DNA of 64,000 nt. Origin: Pseudomonas rhizoryzae. GTDB lineage: Bacteria; Pseudomonadota; Gammaproteobacteria; Pseudomonadales; Pseudomonadaceae. Shown here one piece after another: positions 17,321 to 26,731 of the stretch (position 1 is the stretch's first letter; each line of letters opens with the position of its first letter). Location of the stretch: assembly GCF_005250615.1 (NCBI RefSeq), contig NZ_SULM01000001.1, positions 1 to 64,000 of the forward strand. The letters run 5' to 3'. The translations under genes and the position numbers were made by a program. The notes under the pieces were generated by a model. The model was not told the origin of the DNA. It was given only the letters and a program-made list of their open reading frames with translations, and searched no databases.

Positions 17321-18969
17321 GCACCGTCCTGGACATCCGCGACCTGGAGATTCTGGTCGAGGGCGAGGAGGGCACCCGCCAGGCGGTCAAGGGCCTGGCC
17401 CTGACCCTGGAGCGTGGCGAGACCTTCGCCCTGGTGGGAGAGTCCGGCAGCGGCAAGAGCGTCACCGCGCTCTCGCTCTTGCGGCTGCTGCCCCCTTCGC
17501 TGGGCATCGCCCGCGGCGTGGCCCTGCTCGCCGGCACCGACCTGCATCGGCTGCCGGAGCGGCGTCTGCGCGAATTGCGCGGCGGGCGCATCGGCACCAT
17601 CTTCCAGGAGCCCGCCACCAGCCTGAATCCGGTGATGCGCATCGGCGAGCAGATCGCGGAGACCCTGAGGGCCCACACCCCGCTACGCGGCGCCGCGGCC
17701 CGCGCCAAGGTGGTGGAGTGGTTGCGCCGGGTCGGTATCCCCGAGCCGGAACGGCGGATCGACGACTATCCCTTCCAATTCTCCGGTGGCCAGAAGCAAC
17801 GCATCATGATCGCCCTGGCGCTGGCCGCCGAGCCGGATCTGCTGATCGCCGACGAGCCCACCACGGCGCTGGACGTCACCGTCCAGGCGCAGATCCTGAG
17901 CCTGTTGGCCGACATCCAGCGCGAACTGGGCATGGCCATCCTGCTGATCACCCACGACCTGGCGGTGGTACGCCAGGTGGCCCACCACGTCGCCCTGATG
18001 CGCCATGGCGAAATCGTCGAGAGCGCCCCGGCGGCGGAATTCTTCCAGGCCCCCCGGCATCCCTATGCCCGCGAGCTGTTCGCCGCCATTCCCACCTTCG
18101 CCAAGCGCGACCAGACCCTGGCCGGTACCCCGCGTGCCTTGCCCGAGCGCCGGCCGGGCGAGCGCCTGCTGGAGGTACGCGAGCTGGCGGTGCATTACCC
18201 GATCCGCCGCGGCGCCTGGGGCCGGACGCGGGATTGGGTCAAGGCGGTGGACGGCGTGACCTTCGACCTGCACGCCGGCGAGACCCTGGCGCTGTTGGGT
18301 GAATCCGGCTGTGGCAAGACCACCACCGGCAAGGCGCTGCTGCGGCTGCTCGATGGGCCGCGCATCAGCGGCAGCGCGCGACTGGGCGGCGAGGACCTGC
18401 TCAGCGCCGATCGCCGCACCCTGCAACGGCTGCGTCGGCAGATCCAGATCGTCTTCCAGGACCCCTTCGCCTCCCTGGACCCGCGCATGCGCATCGGTGC
18501 CACCCTGGAGCAGGGATTGCTGGCCCTGCGCCCGGAGCTAGCGCTGGACGAGCGCCAACGCCGGGCCGCCGCCCTGGTCGAGCGGGTCGGCCTGCCCGGC
18601 GACACCCTGCAGCGCTTCCCCCATGAATTCTCCGGCGGCCAGCGTCAGCGCATCGCCATCGCCCGGGCGCTGATCGTCGAGCCGCAGGTGCTGGTCTGCG
18701 ACGAACCCACCTCGGCGCTGGACGTCTCGGTGCAGGCGCAGATCCTCGATCTGCTGCGCGAACTGCAGGCCGAGATGGGCCTGGCCTATCTGTTCATCAC
18801 CCATAACTTCGGCGTGGTCGAATACCTGGCCGACCGCATCGCGGTGATGGAGGGCGGGCGCATCGTCGAGCAGGGGAGTGCGGAGCAGGTGCTGCGTGCC
18901 CCGCGCCATGCCATGACCCAGCGCCTGCTGGCCGCCGTGCCGCGACTGGACTTCGGGACGGCGCCATGA
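17317..18969 (+). CDS. fused double ABC ATPase (YejF type)
   Basis: 550 residues holding two complete nucleotide-binding domains. NBD1: Walker [10 protein letters not shown] at 41-49, signature FSGGQKQR, Walker [16 protein letters not shown]2: Walker [10 protein letters not shown] near 327, signature FSGGQRQR, Walker [13 protein letters not shown]. Each is followed by an oligopeptide/dipeptide C-terminal extension. Powers the importer encoded just upstream. All catalytic motifs are intact. The stop overlaps the following acetyltransferase start. Confidence 0.95.
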   Translation: MSTVLDIRDLEILVEGEEGTRQAVKGLALTLERGETFALVGESGSGKSVTALSLLRLLPPSLGIARGVALLAGTDLHRLPERRLRELRGGRIGTIFQEPATSLNPVMRIGEQIAETLRAHTPLRGAAARAKVVEWLRRVGIPEPERRIDDYPFQFSGGQKQRIMIALALAAEPDLLIADEPTTALDVTVQAQILSLLADIQRELGMAILLITHDLAVVRQVAHHVALMRHGEIVESAPAAEFFQAPRHPYARELFAAIPTFAKRDQTLAGTPRALPERRPGERLLEVRELAVHYPIRRGAWGRTRDWVKAVDGVTFDLHAGETLALLGESGCGKTTTGKALLRLLDGPRISGSARLGGEDLLSADRRTLQRLRRQIQIVFQDPFASLDPRMRIGATLEQGLLALRPELALDERQRRAAALVERVGLPGDTLQRFPHEFSGGQRQRIAIARALIVEPQVLVCDEPTSALDVSVQAQILDLLRELQAEMGLAYLFITHNFGVVEYLADRIAVMEGGRIVEQGSAEQVLRAPRHAMTQRLLAAVPRLDFGTAP

Positions 18970-19502
18970 ATTTTCCGCCGCGCATCGCCCTGGCCGATTT
19001 CGAGCTGGTATGGCCGCAACCGCGCCTGGCGGCGGCCTTCGCCGAAGCGCTGAACTGGAGCTATGCCGAGCATCGGCGCTTCCTCGGTTGGGCGCGGGAG
19101 CACACCACGGTGGCCCAGGCGCGCGACAGCCTGCTCGCCGCGCGTGGCGCCTTCACCCTGGCGCTGGGCGAGAAGCGCTATTTCCTGGTGCGGGGTGACG
19201 AGTTGCTCGGCTGCCTGGGGCTCACGCCGCTGGACGGCGGGCGGCGCTACGAGATCGGCTACTGGATGCACAGCCTGCATGCCGGGCAGGGCTTCATGAG
19301 CAGCGCCTTGCGGCATTTCGTCGAGCAGCGCGGCAAGGCTGGGCTCTATCTCACCACCTCGGCCGCCAATGGTGCCAGCCAGCGGCTGGCCGAACGGGTC
19401 GGTTTCCGGCGGGTGCGGATATTGCAAAATGATCGTGAGAGTCCCGAGGGCGGACGTTGCGCGACCTGGGTCTACGAACTTCCGCCGGACACCCCGCGAT
19501 GA
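18966..19502 (+). CDS. GNAT acetyltransferase (RimJ/RimL-like)
   Basis: 178 residues. Motifs: YEIGYWMHSLHAGQGFMSSA (motif A with the Q-G-x-M variant of the CoA loop) and GASQRLAERVGFRRV (motif B). Related to the RimL group that acetylates protein N-termini or small amines. Coupled by 4-base overlaps to the ABC ATPase upstream and a second GNAT gene downstream, suggesting it modifies the imported compound (inference). Confidence 0.83.
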   Translation: MNFPPRIALADFELVWPQPRLAAAFAEALNWSYAEHRRFLGWAREHTTVAQARDSLLAARGAFTLALGEKRYFLVRGDELLGCLGLTPLDGGRRYEIGYWMHSLHAGQGFMSSALRHFVEQRGKAGLYLTTSAANGASQRLAERVGFRRVRILQNDRESPEGGRCATWVYELPPDTPR

Positions 19503-20071
19503 GCAGCCTGAGTGTACCCCTGCAGTACCCCCCGCGCTTCGCCGTGACCGAGGCGGTCGAGCTGATTGACCTGACCCTGGCCGATCCTGCCGCGGTCGCC
19601 GATTACTACCGACGCAACCGCCAGCACCTGGCACTGTCGATGCCGCGGCGTTCCGACGCCTTCTTCACCCTCGCCCAGTGGCAGGGGCAGGTGGCGGCCT
19701 ATCGCGCCGGTGGACCGGGGCTGACGGAGCTGCGCCTGATCCTCAAGGCGGGCCCGCTGGTAATAGGGACGGTCAATTTCAGCCAGATCGTGCGCGGTGG
19801 TTTCCAGGCCTGCTACCTGGGCTATGGCCTGGACGAGACTTGGCGGGGGCTCGGGCTGATGCGCAACGCTGTACGGCTGGGAAGGGATTTCGTCATCCAG
19901 GAGCTGGGCCTGAATCGCATCATGGCCAACCACCTGCCGGAGAATGCCCGTAGCGCCCATCTGCTGACGAGCCTGGGCTTCGAGCGCGAAGGCCTGGCCC
20001 GGCGTTATCTGCAGATCGATGGCGTCTGGCGGGATCATGTGCTGACCAGCTATGTGCGGCCCGCCCCCTGA
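19499..20071 (+). CDS. GNAT acetyltransferase (RimJ-like)
   Basis: 190 residues started at MSSLSVPLQYPP, where the ATG overlaps the preceding TGA; the frame is open slightly further upstream. Contains ACYLGYGLDETWRGLGLMRN (motif A) and NARSAHLLTSLGFEREGLAR (motif B), the pattern of RimJ-type alanine N-acetyltransferases. Last gene of the importer operon and followed by a strong terminator. Two acetyltransferases behind a peptide importer suggest detoxification or processing of the imported molecule, but the target cannot be read from sequence. Confidence 0.83.
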   Translation: MSSLSVPLQYPPRFAVTEAVELIDLTLADPAAVADYYRRNRQHLALSMPRRSDAFFTLAQWQGQVAAYRAGGPGLTELRLILKAGPLVIGTVNFSQIVRGGFQACYLGYGLDETWRGLGLMRNAVRLGRDFVIQELGLNRIMANHLPENARSAHLLTSLGFEREGLARRYLQIDGVWRDHVLTSYVRPAP

Positions 20072-20078
20072 ACGAAGA

Positions 20079-20105
20079 AACCCGGCGGAGGACATCCGCC
20101 GGGTT
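20079..20105. terminator. bidirectional intrinsic terminator
   Basis: AACCCGGCGGA (20079-20089), loop GGACA, TCCGCCGGGTT (20095-20105): an 11-bp perfect stem. It sits between the rightward importer operon and the leftward nasA, flanked by A-rich and T-containing sides, and serves both. Confidence 0.85.
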
Positions 20106-20109
20106 GGTC

Positions 20110-21321
20110 TCAGACCCGGGCCGCGGTAACGGCAGCCGAGCCCCAGGTGGTGCGCCAGCGGCGCTTGACGCTCAGCAGGCCGAACCAGGCGAGGATGCCC
20201 AGGGCGGCGAACAGCCAGAGACCGAGCTGATAGTCACCGGTGGCTTGCTTGACCGCGCCCAGGCCGGCGGTGAGGGCGAAGCCACCGATGCCGCCGGCCA
20301 TGCCGATCAGGCCGGTCATGACGCCGATTTCCTTGCGGAAGCGCTGCGGCACCAACTGGAACACCGAGCCGTTGCCGGCGCCCAGGCTGAGCATGGCGAC
20401 CACGAACAGCGCCAGGGCGGCCATCGCGCTGGGCAGGTGGAAGCCCACGGCGGCAATGCAGATGGCGGCCACGGTGTACATGCCGAGCAGGGCACGGATA
20501 CCGCCGATACGGTCGGCCAGGGCACCGCCCAGGGGGCGCATCAGGCTGCCACCGAACACGCAGGCGGCGGTGTAGTAACCAGCGGTCACCGGGTCCAGGC
20601 CGTACTGGTCGTGGAAGTAGCCGGGCAGGGTACTGGCCAGGCCCAGGAAGCCGCCGAAGGTCACGCTATAGAAGAACATGAACCACCAGCTGTCACGGTC
20701 GCCCAGGGCCCGGGCATAGTCCGCCAGCTTCTTGGGCGCAGGACGCTCCGGCGCGTTGCGGGCGCAGAGCAGGAAGACCGCCAAGGTCAGCACCAACGGG
20801 ATCAGCGCAAAGCCGAACACGTTGGTCCAGCCGAAGGCCTTGGCCAGCGCCGGGGCGAAGAGGGCGGCGAATACTGTGCCCGAGTTGCCGGCGCCGGCGA
20901 TGCCCAGGGCCTTGCCCTGATGCTGGGGCGGATACCACTGGGAGGCCAGCGGCAGGGCTACGGCGAAGGAGGCACCGGCGAAACCGAGGAACAGACCCAG
21001 CAGCAGGGTCTGCTCGTAGCTGTGCACCCCGAACTTCCAGGCGACCAGCAGGGCCAGGATCACCACCACCTGGCCGATGATGCCCGCGGTCTTGGGCGAC
21101 AGCCGATCGGCGACGAAGCCGAGGATCAGGCGCAGCACCGCGCCGGCCAGGATGGGGGTGGCGACCATCATGCTGCGCTGCTGGGTAGTCAACTGCAGGT
21201 CGGTGGCGATCTGCACCGCCATCGGGCCGAGCACGTACCAGACCATGAAGCTCAGGTCGAAATAGAGAAAGGCGGCGAACAGGGTCGGCGCATGGCCGGC
21301 TTTCCAGAAACTGGGACTCAT
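20110..21321 (-). CDS. nasA: nitrate/nitrite MFS transporter (NarK/NasA family)
   Basis: 403 residues from the ATG at 21319-21321 (MSPSFWKAGHAPTLF). Twelve TM segments. The nitrate-porter signature is visible twice: GIAGAGNSGTVFA near residue 145 and LSLGAGNGSVFQ near 310. Conserved substrate arginines lie in TM2 and TM8. Imports nitrate for assimilation. No nitrate or nitrite reductase follows; the gene stands alone here. Its upstream region has a sigma-54 promoter and an ANTAR-type antitermination leader. Confidence 0.93.
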   Translation of the reverse strand: MSPSFWKAGHAPTLFAAFLYFDLSFMVWYVLGPMAVQIATDLQLTTQQRSMMVATPILAGAVLRLILGFVADRLSPKTAGIIGQVVVILALLVAWKFGVHSYEQTLLLGLFLGFAGASFAVALPLASQWYPPQHQGKALGIAGAGNSGTVFAALFAPALAKAFGWTNVFGFALIPLVLTLAVFLLCARNAPERPAPKKLADYARALGDRDSWWFMFFYSVTFGGFLGLASTLPGYFHDQYGLDPVTAGYYTAACVFGGSLMRPLGGALADRIGGIRALLGMYTVAAICIAAVGFHLPSAMAALALFVVAMLSLGAGNGSVFQLVPQRFRKEIGVMTGLIGMAGGIGGFALTAGLGAVKQATGDYQLGLWLFAALGILAWFGLLSVKRRWRTTWGSAAVTAARV

Positions 21322-21348
21322 GGGGCACCTCGGGCACGTCACGGACAT

Positions 21349-21395
21349 AAAAAAGCGCCAGTCACCATGCCCGTTGCCGGGAGATGAACTGACGC
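21349..21395 (-). terminator. leader (attenuator) terminator in front of nasA
   Basis: Read on the minus strand, GCGTCAGT (21395-21388) pairs with ACTGGCGC (21362-21355), eight pairs with one G-T, followed directly by six T (21354-21349). It ends 27 bases before the nasA start, so unless it is disrupted nasA is not transcribed. Its 5' arm overlaps the second ANTAR hairpin. Confidence 0.85.
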
Positions 21396-21428
21396 CTTTG
21401 TCGGTTGGGGTGACCGCCGTTGGCCACC
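21387..21428 (-). promoter_or_regulatory. ANTAR (NasT) tandem-hairpin RNA target in the nasA leader
   Basis: Hairpin P1 (21428-21409): GGTGGCC, hexaloop AACGGC, GGTCACC; seven pairs with one G-U. Two bases later, hairpin P2 (21406-21387): AACCGAC, hexaloop AAAGGC, GTCAGTT; six of seven pairs. Both hexaloops have A at position 1 and G at position 4, the defining feature of ANTAR targets. The 3' arm of P2 is also the 5' arm of the terminator, so P2 bound by NasT would prevent termination. Confidence 0.85.
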
Positions 21429-21442
21429 GCTGCCCAAGGCAT

Positions 21443-21458
21443 TGCAAGAGCGACGCCA
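21443..21458 (-). promoter_or_regulatory. sigma-54 promoter of nasA
   Basis: On the minus strand TGGCGTCGCTCTTGCA matches TGGCACG-N4-TTGCW, with GG and GC separated exactly as required. Transcription would start near 21431, just before hairpin P1. Implies NtrC-type nitrogen control. Confidence 0.75.
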
Positions 21459-21670
21459 AGTCGGCCAAGCCCGCTATTGACCGTCCTTGAGGGCATCGCG
21501 GCGGCTAATCTGAGCCAGCTGCTGCACAATGATCGGGCGCTGTTGCCGAGAGTTGCCCTCTATTGGCGCTTCATAGGCCTATAGGAACGGGCGGTTGTTA
21601 CCAAGCCTGAGGCGCGGTGATTGAGCAGAAGCATGCCGACGCTTATGGAAACTAACGCCTGCTCGGATAG

Positions 21671-21812
21671 CTCCCTCTCCCTTTGGGAGAGGGTTGGGGT
21701 GAGGGCGCGCGTCTCCGCAGGTTCCCAGTGGAAAAGGCTACGCCGTTTTCCACGCTACGGCGCTGCTCCTGCTTATCGCGGCCATGGCGGTCCGCCGATA
21801 CGGCTGCTCCTA
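21671..21812. repeat. dispersed intergenic repeats upstream of nasA
   Basis: Contains the CTCCCTCTCC...GGGTTGGGGTGAGGGCG tract (21671-21707), GTGGAAAA...TTTTCCAC (21728-21753) and a GCGGTCCGCCGATACGGCTG element near 21788-21807, the same families as at 158-905 and 10943-11177. The stretch 21460-21866 has no gene. Confidence 0.7.
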
Positions 21813-21866
21813 CAAAAGCATCACTCGCTGTAGGAACGGCCCATGGCCGCGATCATAGGCTTGCTG

Positions 21867-22382
21867 CTACTTCGCGTACTTGCTCTGCAGCGCCTTGGCT
21901 TCCTGCAGGTGGTGCTCCAGGGTCGGCAGGGTCTTCTGGGCGAAGGCCTTCAATTCGGCGTCATCGCCGGTCTGGGCTTCGGTACGGAAGATGGCGATGG
22001 TCTGCTCGTGGGCCATGACCTGGTTGTTGGCATAGGAGCGGTCGAAGGAGTCGTCACGCACCTGCAGGATCATGGCCTTGGCCTTGTCCATCAGCTCGGC
22101 GTCGCTGGAGACTTCCAGCTTCTTCTGCTGGGCCAGGCTCTTCAATTGCTCGTTGGCCTTGGTGTGGTCGTCGATCATCTGCTGGGCGAAACTCTTGATG
22201 TCCTGCGACTGGCTCTTGTCCAGCGCCAGCTTACCCGCCTCGATCTCGGCGATGCCCTTGGCCGAGGCGTCGTCGACGAATTGGGCGGGGGAGAGCTTGT
22301 CGGCGGCCTGGGCCAGACCGGCACCGGCGGCCAGCAGGATGGCGAGGGACAGACTGGAAGCTTTCTTCAGCATGGGCGTCAT
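21867..22382 (-). CDS. exported DUF4142-family protein
   Basis: 171 residues. A clear signal peptide (MTPMLKKASSLSLAILLAAG...AQA) with cleavage near residue 26, then a helical four-helix DUF4142 domain (ferritin-like predicted fold) with FVDDASAKGIAEIEAGKLA and MIDDHTKANEQL. Periplasmic; function unknown, often linked to envelope stress. A possible ECF-type promoter lies upstream. Confidence 0.85.
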   Translation of the reverse strand: MTPMLKKASSLSLAILLAAGAGLAQAADKLSPAQFVDDASAKGIAEIEAGKLALDKSQSQDIKSFAQQMIDDHTKANEQLKSLAQQKKLEVSSDAELMDKAKAMILQVRDDSFDRSYANNQVMAHEQTIAIFRTEAQTGDDAELKAFAQKTLPTLEHHLQEAKALQSKYAK

Positions 22383-22449
22383 GAGGGTGCTCCTGAATTT
22401 CTAGGCAGAATGAGAAGGGGGCCCCTGAGGGTGGCCGCCCTGCAAATGG

Positions 22450-22475
22450 GACCTGCCTAAAAAGTCATACGTTCC
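22450..22475 (-). promoter_or_regulatory. possible ECF-sigma promoter for the DUF4142 gene
   Basis: On the minus strand GGAAC (22475-22471) and GGTC (22453-22450) are 17 bases apart, the layout of ECF promoters (GGAAC-N16/17-GTC). It is 68 bases upstream of the start codon. Short motifs, so weak evidence. Confidence 0.3.
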
Positions 22476-22499
22476 CTTTGAAGGTCCCTGGAAGTCACG

Positions 22500-23255
22500 T
22501 CAGCCGCGGCTTACGCTTGAGCGAAACGCTTCATAGGCGTCGAAATCGAAGCGCGTCGCCGAGACGATCTGGCTCTGTTTCAAGGTCAGGTAGATGTCCT
22601 TGCCCTTGTCCGCGTAATGGGTGGTGAAGGTCACCCAGAGTTTGTCCTTGTCGCGGTAGCCGCTCATGATCGGCTTGATGCAGACGTCCTGGTCGGCGCC
22701 TTCCGTCTCGCTCGGCTCACCCAGGGTGGTGATGCGGCCGACGTACACCTTGCGCTCCTCCAGGGTCAGCATCAGCGTTTCCTTGTTGATGGAGGCGGTC
22801 ATCAGCAGATCGTCCAGCGGGCTGTCCTTGAGGATGCCGGCAAGGATGAAGGTGCGGTAATTCTCTTCGGTCAGGCCGTACTTGCGCTGGATGGTGAAGC
22901 GCGCCAGTGCGGCCCAGGCGCTGGGAATGAGCAGCGCGGTCACCGTCACCAGCAGGATCCAGGCGGCTTGCAGCGGATCGTCCAGTGTCCCGGTCCGCCG
23001 TAGCAACTCGGCCAGGCCGGCGAAGTAATCGAGCGAGAACGTCAGGCCGCCCAGCGACCAGGCGCGAGTCTGCAGGAGCTGGGCGATGCCCAGGTACAGG
23101 ATCACGGCCAACAGGGTGCAGAACAGTCCAAAGCGAGCGCTCTGCAGATAGAGGTATTGGCCTTCGTAGCGATGCAGGCGATAGAAGTACAGCGGGTGCT
23201 TGTGACAGACGAGAAAGCCACTGACCAGGATCGGCAGGAGCAGCAGCAGGAACAT
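22500..23255 (-). CDS. inner-membrane hypothetical protein
   Basis: 251 residues. Three hydrophobic segments: 1-15, about 45-62, and about 98-118, then a soluble C-terminal domain (about 130-251) rich in beta-type sequence (LMLTLEERKVYVGRITTLGEP). It begins at an ATG overlapping the stop of the upstream 64-residue gene (ATGA), so the two are a unit. I recognise no family; the C-terminal domain is probably cytoplasmic. Confidence 0.7.
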   Translation of the reverse strand: MFLLLLLPILVSGFLVCHKHPLYFYRLHRYEGQYLYLQSARFGLFCTLLAVILYLGIAQLLQTRAWSLGGLTFSLDYFAGLAELLRRTGTLDDPLQAAWILLVTVTALLIPSAWAALARFTIQRKYGLTEENYRTFILAGILKDSPLDDLLMTASINKETLMLTLEERKVYVGRITTLGEPSETEGADQDVCIKPIMSGYRDKDKLWVTFTTHYADKGKDIYLTLKQSQIVSATRFDFDAYEAFRSSVSRG

Positions 23256-23449
23256 CAGCTGTTGATGAGCCGCCGGGCGCGGTCAAGGTCTTCCTTGAAT
23301 TCGGGGGAGTCGAAGACTTCCGCCGGATCGATGCGCACCGTGCCGCGACCGACCACGCGCATGGACTTGTAGGAATTGTTGATGCTCGCGGCCAGCTTGA
23401 GCTCGTCCGCGGAGGGCGATTTGAGCAGGTTGAACAGGCCTTTCAGCAT
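23255..23449 (-). CDS. small hypothetical protein coupled to the membrane protein
   Basis: 64 residues (MLKGLFNLLKSPSADELKLA...), an amphipathic N-terminus followed by a compact domain with VVGRGTVRIDP and FKEDLDRARRLINS. Its stop overlaps the start of the 251-residue membrane protein. No known domain; likely cytoplasmic and a partner of the membrane protein (inference from coupling). Confidence 0.65.
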   Translation of the reverse strand: MLKGLFNLLKSPSADELKLAASINNSYKSMRVVGRGTVRIDPAEVFDSPEFKEDLDRARRLINS

Positions 23450-23553
23450 GGCGGTGCCCTGGAGACGATTAGTCTGCTTATAGCCTGCGCATCGGGTCGT
23501 GGCAAGCGCCAGCCGCGCCGCCGGTCGGCGGCACGGTGGCGCCCTTCCTCACC

Positions 23554-24795
23554 TCAGGCGGGCTCGACGCCGGACTTGCGCGCCGCGGTGCGGGGCAGCA
23601 GGCCATCGGCGCGGAACATCTGCTTGATGCCGCGCACCGCCTGGCGGATGCGGTCCTGGTTCTCGATCAGGGCGAAACGCACATGGTCATCGCCATAGTC
23701 GCCGAAGCCCAGGCCGGGCGAGACGCAGACCTTGGCCTCGGCCAAGAGCTTCTTGGCGAATTCCAGCGAACCCAGGTGCGCATAGGGCTCGGGAATCTTG
23801 GCCCAGACGTACATGGACGCCTTGGGATTCTCCACCATCCAACCGGCTTCGTGCAGGCCGCGCACCAGGACGTCACGGCGCTGCTGGTACTGCAGGGCGA
23901 TGTCGCGCACGCACTGCTGGTCACCTTCGAGGGCGGCGATGGCGGCCACCTGCAGCGGAGTGAAGGTACCGTAGTCGTGATAGCTCTTGATCCGCGCCAG
24001 GGCGGCGACCAGCTCGGGGTTGCCGACCATGAAGCCGATCCGCCAGCCGGCCATGTTGTAGCTCTTGGACAGGGTGAAGAACTCCACCGCGATGTCCTTG
24101 GCGCCGGGCACCTGCATGATGGAGGGCGCCTGCCAGCCGTCGAAGACGATGTCGGCATAGGCCAGGTCGTGCACCACCAGCACGTTGTAGCGCTTGGCCA
24201 GTTCCACCACGCGCTCGAAGAAATCCAGCTCCACGCACTGGGCGGTGGGGTTGGAGGGGAAGCCGAGGATCATCATCTTCGGCTTGGGAATGCTCTCGCG
24301 GATGGCCCGCTCCAGCTCGGCGAAGAAGTCCATGCCCTGCACCAGGGGCACCGAACGCACCTGGGCACCGGCGATCACCGCACCGTAGATATGGATGGGA
24401 TAGCTCGGATTGGGCACCAGCACGGTATCGCCGGCATCCAGGGTGGCCAGCATCAGGTGCGCGAGGCCTTCCTTGGAGCCGATGGTGACGATGGCTTCGC
24501 TGTCGGCATCGATCTCCACCTGGTAGCGGTCGCGATACCAGTGGGAGATGGCACGGCGCAGCCGGGGAATGCCCTTGGAGCTGGAGTAACCGTGGGTGTC
24601 TTCGCGCTGCGCGACCTGGCAGAGCTTCTCGACGATGTGCGGCGGGGTCGCTCCGTCGGGGTTGCCCATGGACAGGTCGATGATGTCCTCGCCACGCCGG
24701 CGAGCGGCCATCTTGAGTTCGGCGGTGATGTTGAAGACGTAGGGGGGCAGGCGATCGATGCGCGCAAAGCGGCGCACGGGACTGGAATCAGTCAT
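23554..24795 (-). CDS. alaC: alanine transaminase (AlaC/YfdZ type), class I/II aminotransferase
   Basis: 413 residues. PLP-dependent fold type I enzyme: Schiff-base lysine in [15 protein letters not shown], the phosphate-binding Tyr/Asn segments [14 protein letters not shown] and FPSNPTAQC, and C-terminal Arg in [11 protein letters not shown] that binds the substrate carboxylate. AlaC transfers the amino group of glutamate to pyruvate. Often annotated as aspartate/methionine aminotransferase, so the exact keto acid is uncertain. Monocistronic; starts at [10 protein letters not shown]. Confidence 0.9.
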   Translation of the reverse strand: MTDSSPVRRFARIDRLPPYVFNITAELKMAARRRGEDIIDLSMGNPDGATPPHIVEKLCQVAQREDTHGYSSSKGIPRLRRAISHWYRDRYQVEIDADSEAIVTIGSKEGLAHLMLATLDAGDTVLVPNPSYPIHIYGAVIAGAQVRSVPLVQGMDFFAELERAIRESIPKPKMMILGFPSNPTAQCVELDFFERVVELAKRYNVLVVHDLAYADIVFDGWQAPSIMQVPGAKDIAVEFFTLSKSYNMAGWRIGFMVGNPELVAALARIKSYHDYGTFTPLQVAAIAALEGDQQCVRDIALQYQQRRDVLVRGLHEAGWMVENPKASMYVWAKIPEPYAHLGSLEFAKKLLAEAKVCVSPGLGFGDYGDDHVRFALIENQDRIRQAVRGIKQMFRADGLLPRTAARKSGVEPA

Positions 24796-24869
24796 GCGTT
24801 CCTCGAAGTACGTAAGCGCCCGGAACCGTCCGAGCGACGTGGGTCACAGGAGGTGACCTGCAGCGGACA

Positions 24870-25592
24870 TTAGCCGCAGGTCGCTGCGCTTGTCGAGCCC
24901 TTTGTCACGTCGAGACGCACCAGGGGGCGCAGGGCTTCCAGGCGGGCATCGATCAGCGGTGTGAGCAGGGCGTAGCAGGCCTCCGGGGTAAGCCTGATGA
25001 GCGGCGCCTCCAGCAGTTCGTTGCGCAGTCTTTCCAGGGTCTGGACCAGTGCGGGTTCGACCGGGCCATTATGCAGTTGCTCGCAGAGGTATTTCAGGCG
25101 CACCTGTAATTCCAGGGGGCAACGCGGATGGCGTGCCGCCCGTACGCCAAGGCCACGGATCAGCCCCAGGTTCTCGATGGCTTGGCAGCGTTCCACCAGG
25201 GATGGTCGGGTGGGATGCAGCGACCGCAGGCGTAACTCCAACAGTCGCCAGCGTTGCAGCAGGGCTTCGATCAACTGGCAGTGGGCCTCCAGGTTGGCGG
25301 GCGCCTGACGCACCTCCTGCCAGCAGCGGTATTGCGCTTCATCGGCCCATTGCTGCCACAGCGGCTCCAGTCGCTGCTGCAGGGCCGTGCGGCGCTGCTG
25401 CGCCTCATGGCTGTCCTGGCCGCCGAGTCCACGGTGTTGCTGGATGCCCTGCAGCAGGTCGAGTCCCACCTGCAGGCCCAGGATGAGTTCCTGGCTGGAG
25501 TCCTGGGTTCGGCGGCGCTCCAGGCGATTCCAACCGACCACCAGGATAGCGGACAGCGTGGCGGCGATGAGCAGGGTGGCTAACAGGGTCAT
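24870..25592 (-). CDS. membrane-anchored, probable nitrate/nitrite-sensing (NIT-like) protein
   Basis: 240 residues: one N-terminal TM (about 3-21) followed by RLERRR, then a mostly helical soluble domain. The segment [20 protein letters not shown] resembles the start of NIT domains, which sense nitrate or nitrite in four-helix bundles. Positive charges after the TM suggest the domain faces the cytoplasm. Its ATG overlaps the stop of the chemoreceptor gene, so the pair is co-translated. The NIT assignment is tentative. Confidence 0.6.
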   Translation of the reverse strand: MTLLATLLIAATLSAILVVGWNRLERRRTQDSSQELILGLQVGLDLLQGIQQHRGLGGQDSHEAQQRRTALQQRLEPLWQQWADEAQYRCWQEVRQAPANLEAHCQLIEALLQRWRLLELRLRSLHPTRPSLVERCQAIENLGLIRGLGVRAARHPRCPLELQVRLKYLCEQLHNGPVEPALVQTLERLRNELLEAPLIRLTPEACYALLTPLIDARLEALRPLVRLDVTKGSTSAATCG

Positions 25593-26731
25593 GGCGTCAC
25601 TCCTCCGGTCAGCCTGCGCAGATAGTCGGTGAGCTCGTGCAGGGCTTCGCGCTGTTCGGCATAGGCCTGGGCGCCGAGGTGCAACTGCTGCAATTGTTCG
25701 CTCAAGGCGTGATTGGCCTGGCCGTGTTCGGCCAGGGCCTGGCGCATCTGGCCGAGTTGCTCAAGATTGCTCTGACTGCGTTGAGCGATGGCGTCCAGCT
25801 CGCCGGCCAGACGCCCGCAACGGCTCTGCTCGTGGCCGAGCAGGCCGTCGTGTTCGCCGACTTGGCTGGCGACCTGGCGGATCGCGGTCACGATGGTGCC
25901 GGTAACCTCGGTGATACTGCGGGTCGCCTGATCGGTAGCCTGGGCGAGATGGCGTACTTCCTCGGCGACCACGGCGAATCCCCGGCCCTGTTCGCCGGCT
26001 CGCGCTGCCTCGATCGAGGCGTTCAGCGCCAGTAGCTGGGTTTGTCGCGCCAGCTGCTGAATGGCTACCACGGCCTGCTCCACGTGTTGGGTACCGCTGA
26101 GCAGGGTGTTCACCGTGGTCGAGGTGGCATCCAGGCTATGCCGGATGGAGGCCATGCCTTCGCCCAGTTGGCAGGCGCTGGCATGGCCAGCGAGGCTCTG
26201 CCCGTGGCTGTCGGCGAAGGCCTCGCCCGCGGCGTCGGCCAGGGAGCTGATGCTGGCCAGGGTGCGTTCGATTTCCTCGGCTGCCGCGGCGATCATGGCG
26301 ATGCCGCGCTCCTGGGCATCGCCCTGCTGGCGGGACTGCGCGCTCAACTGCGCCAGGGCCTGGCCGGTATAGGCCGTTTCGCTGCGAATGCGTTCGCTGC
26401 GCTCCAGTCGTTCGGCGGCGGCGACCAGCAGGCTGGCGGGATCGACGTCGGCCGGTGTCTCCAGCAGCCGGGCGAGTTCGGCATGCCAAAACAGGTGCTG
26501 CCGGTGGCGCTGGTTCAGTGCCAGTTGGCAACGCCAGGCCAACAGCAACAATAGACCGAGGATGCCGACTGCCGCGAAGGCCTGACCATTGGCGGCCAGC
26601 AGGGTGGCCAGGATTGCCAGCAGGACGCCACCCACCAGTCCCAGTCCAAGACTTGAGGATGGACCTGGCAACGGCGTGGAGTGGCGTGTGACCGATGAGC
26701 GTGAAGCACTAGCGAGGGATGATGCGGCCAT
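25589..26731 (-). CDS. methyl-accepting chemotaxis protein lacking a periplasmic sensor domain
   Basis: 380 residues. Two adjacent TM segments (about 28-45 and 50-68) with almost no loop, then a cytoplasmic signalling coiled coil whose tip reads [20 protein letters not shown] with EEVRHLA, the site for CheA/CheW. With no ligand domain of its own it probably gets its input from the NIT-like protein encoded next, in ATGA overlap. Preceded by GGAG five bases before the ATG and by a sigma-54 promoter. Confidence 0.88.
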   Translation of the reverse strand: MAASSLASASRSSVTRHSTPLPGPSSSLGLGLVGGVLLAILATLLAANGQAFAAVGILGLLLLLAWRCQLALNQRHRQHLFWHAELARLLETPADVDPASLLVAAAERLERSERIRSETAYTGQALAQLSAQSRQQGDAQERGIAMIAAAAEEIERTLASISSLADAAGEAFADSHGQSLAGHASACQLGEGMASIRHSLDATSTTVNTLLSGTQHVEQAVVAIQQLARQTQLLALNASIEAARAGEQGRGFAVVAEEVRHLAQATDQATRSITEVTGTIVTAIRQVASQVGEHDGLLGHEQSRCGRLAGELDAIAQRSQSNLEQLGQMRQALAEHGQANHALSEQLQQLHLGAQAYAEQREALHELTDYLRRLTGGVTP

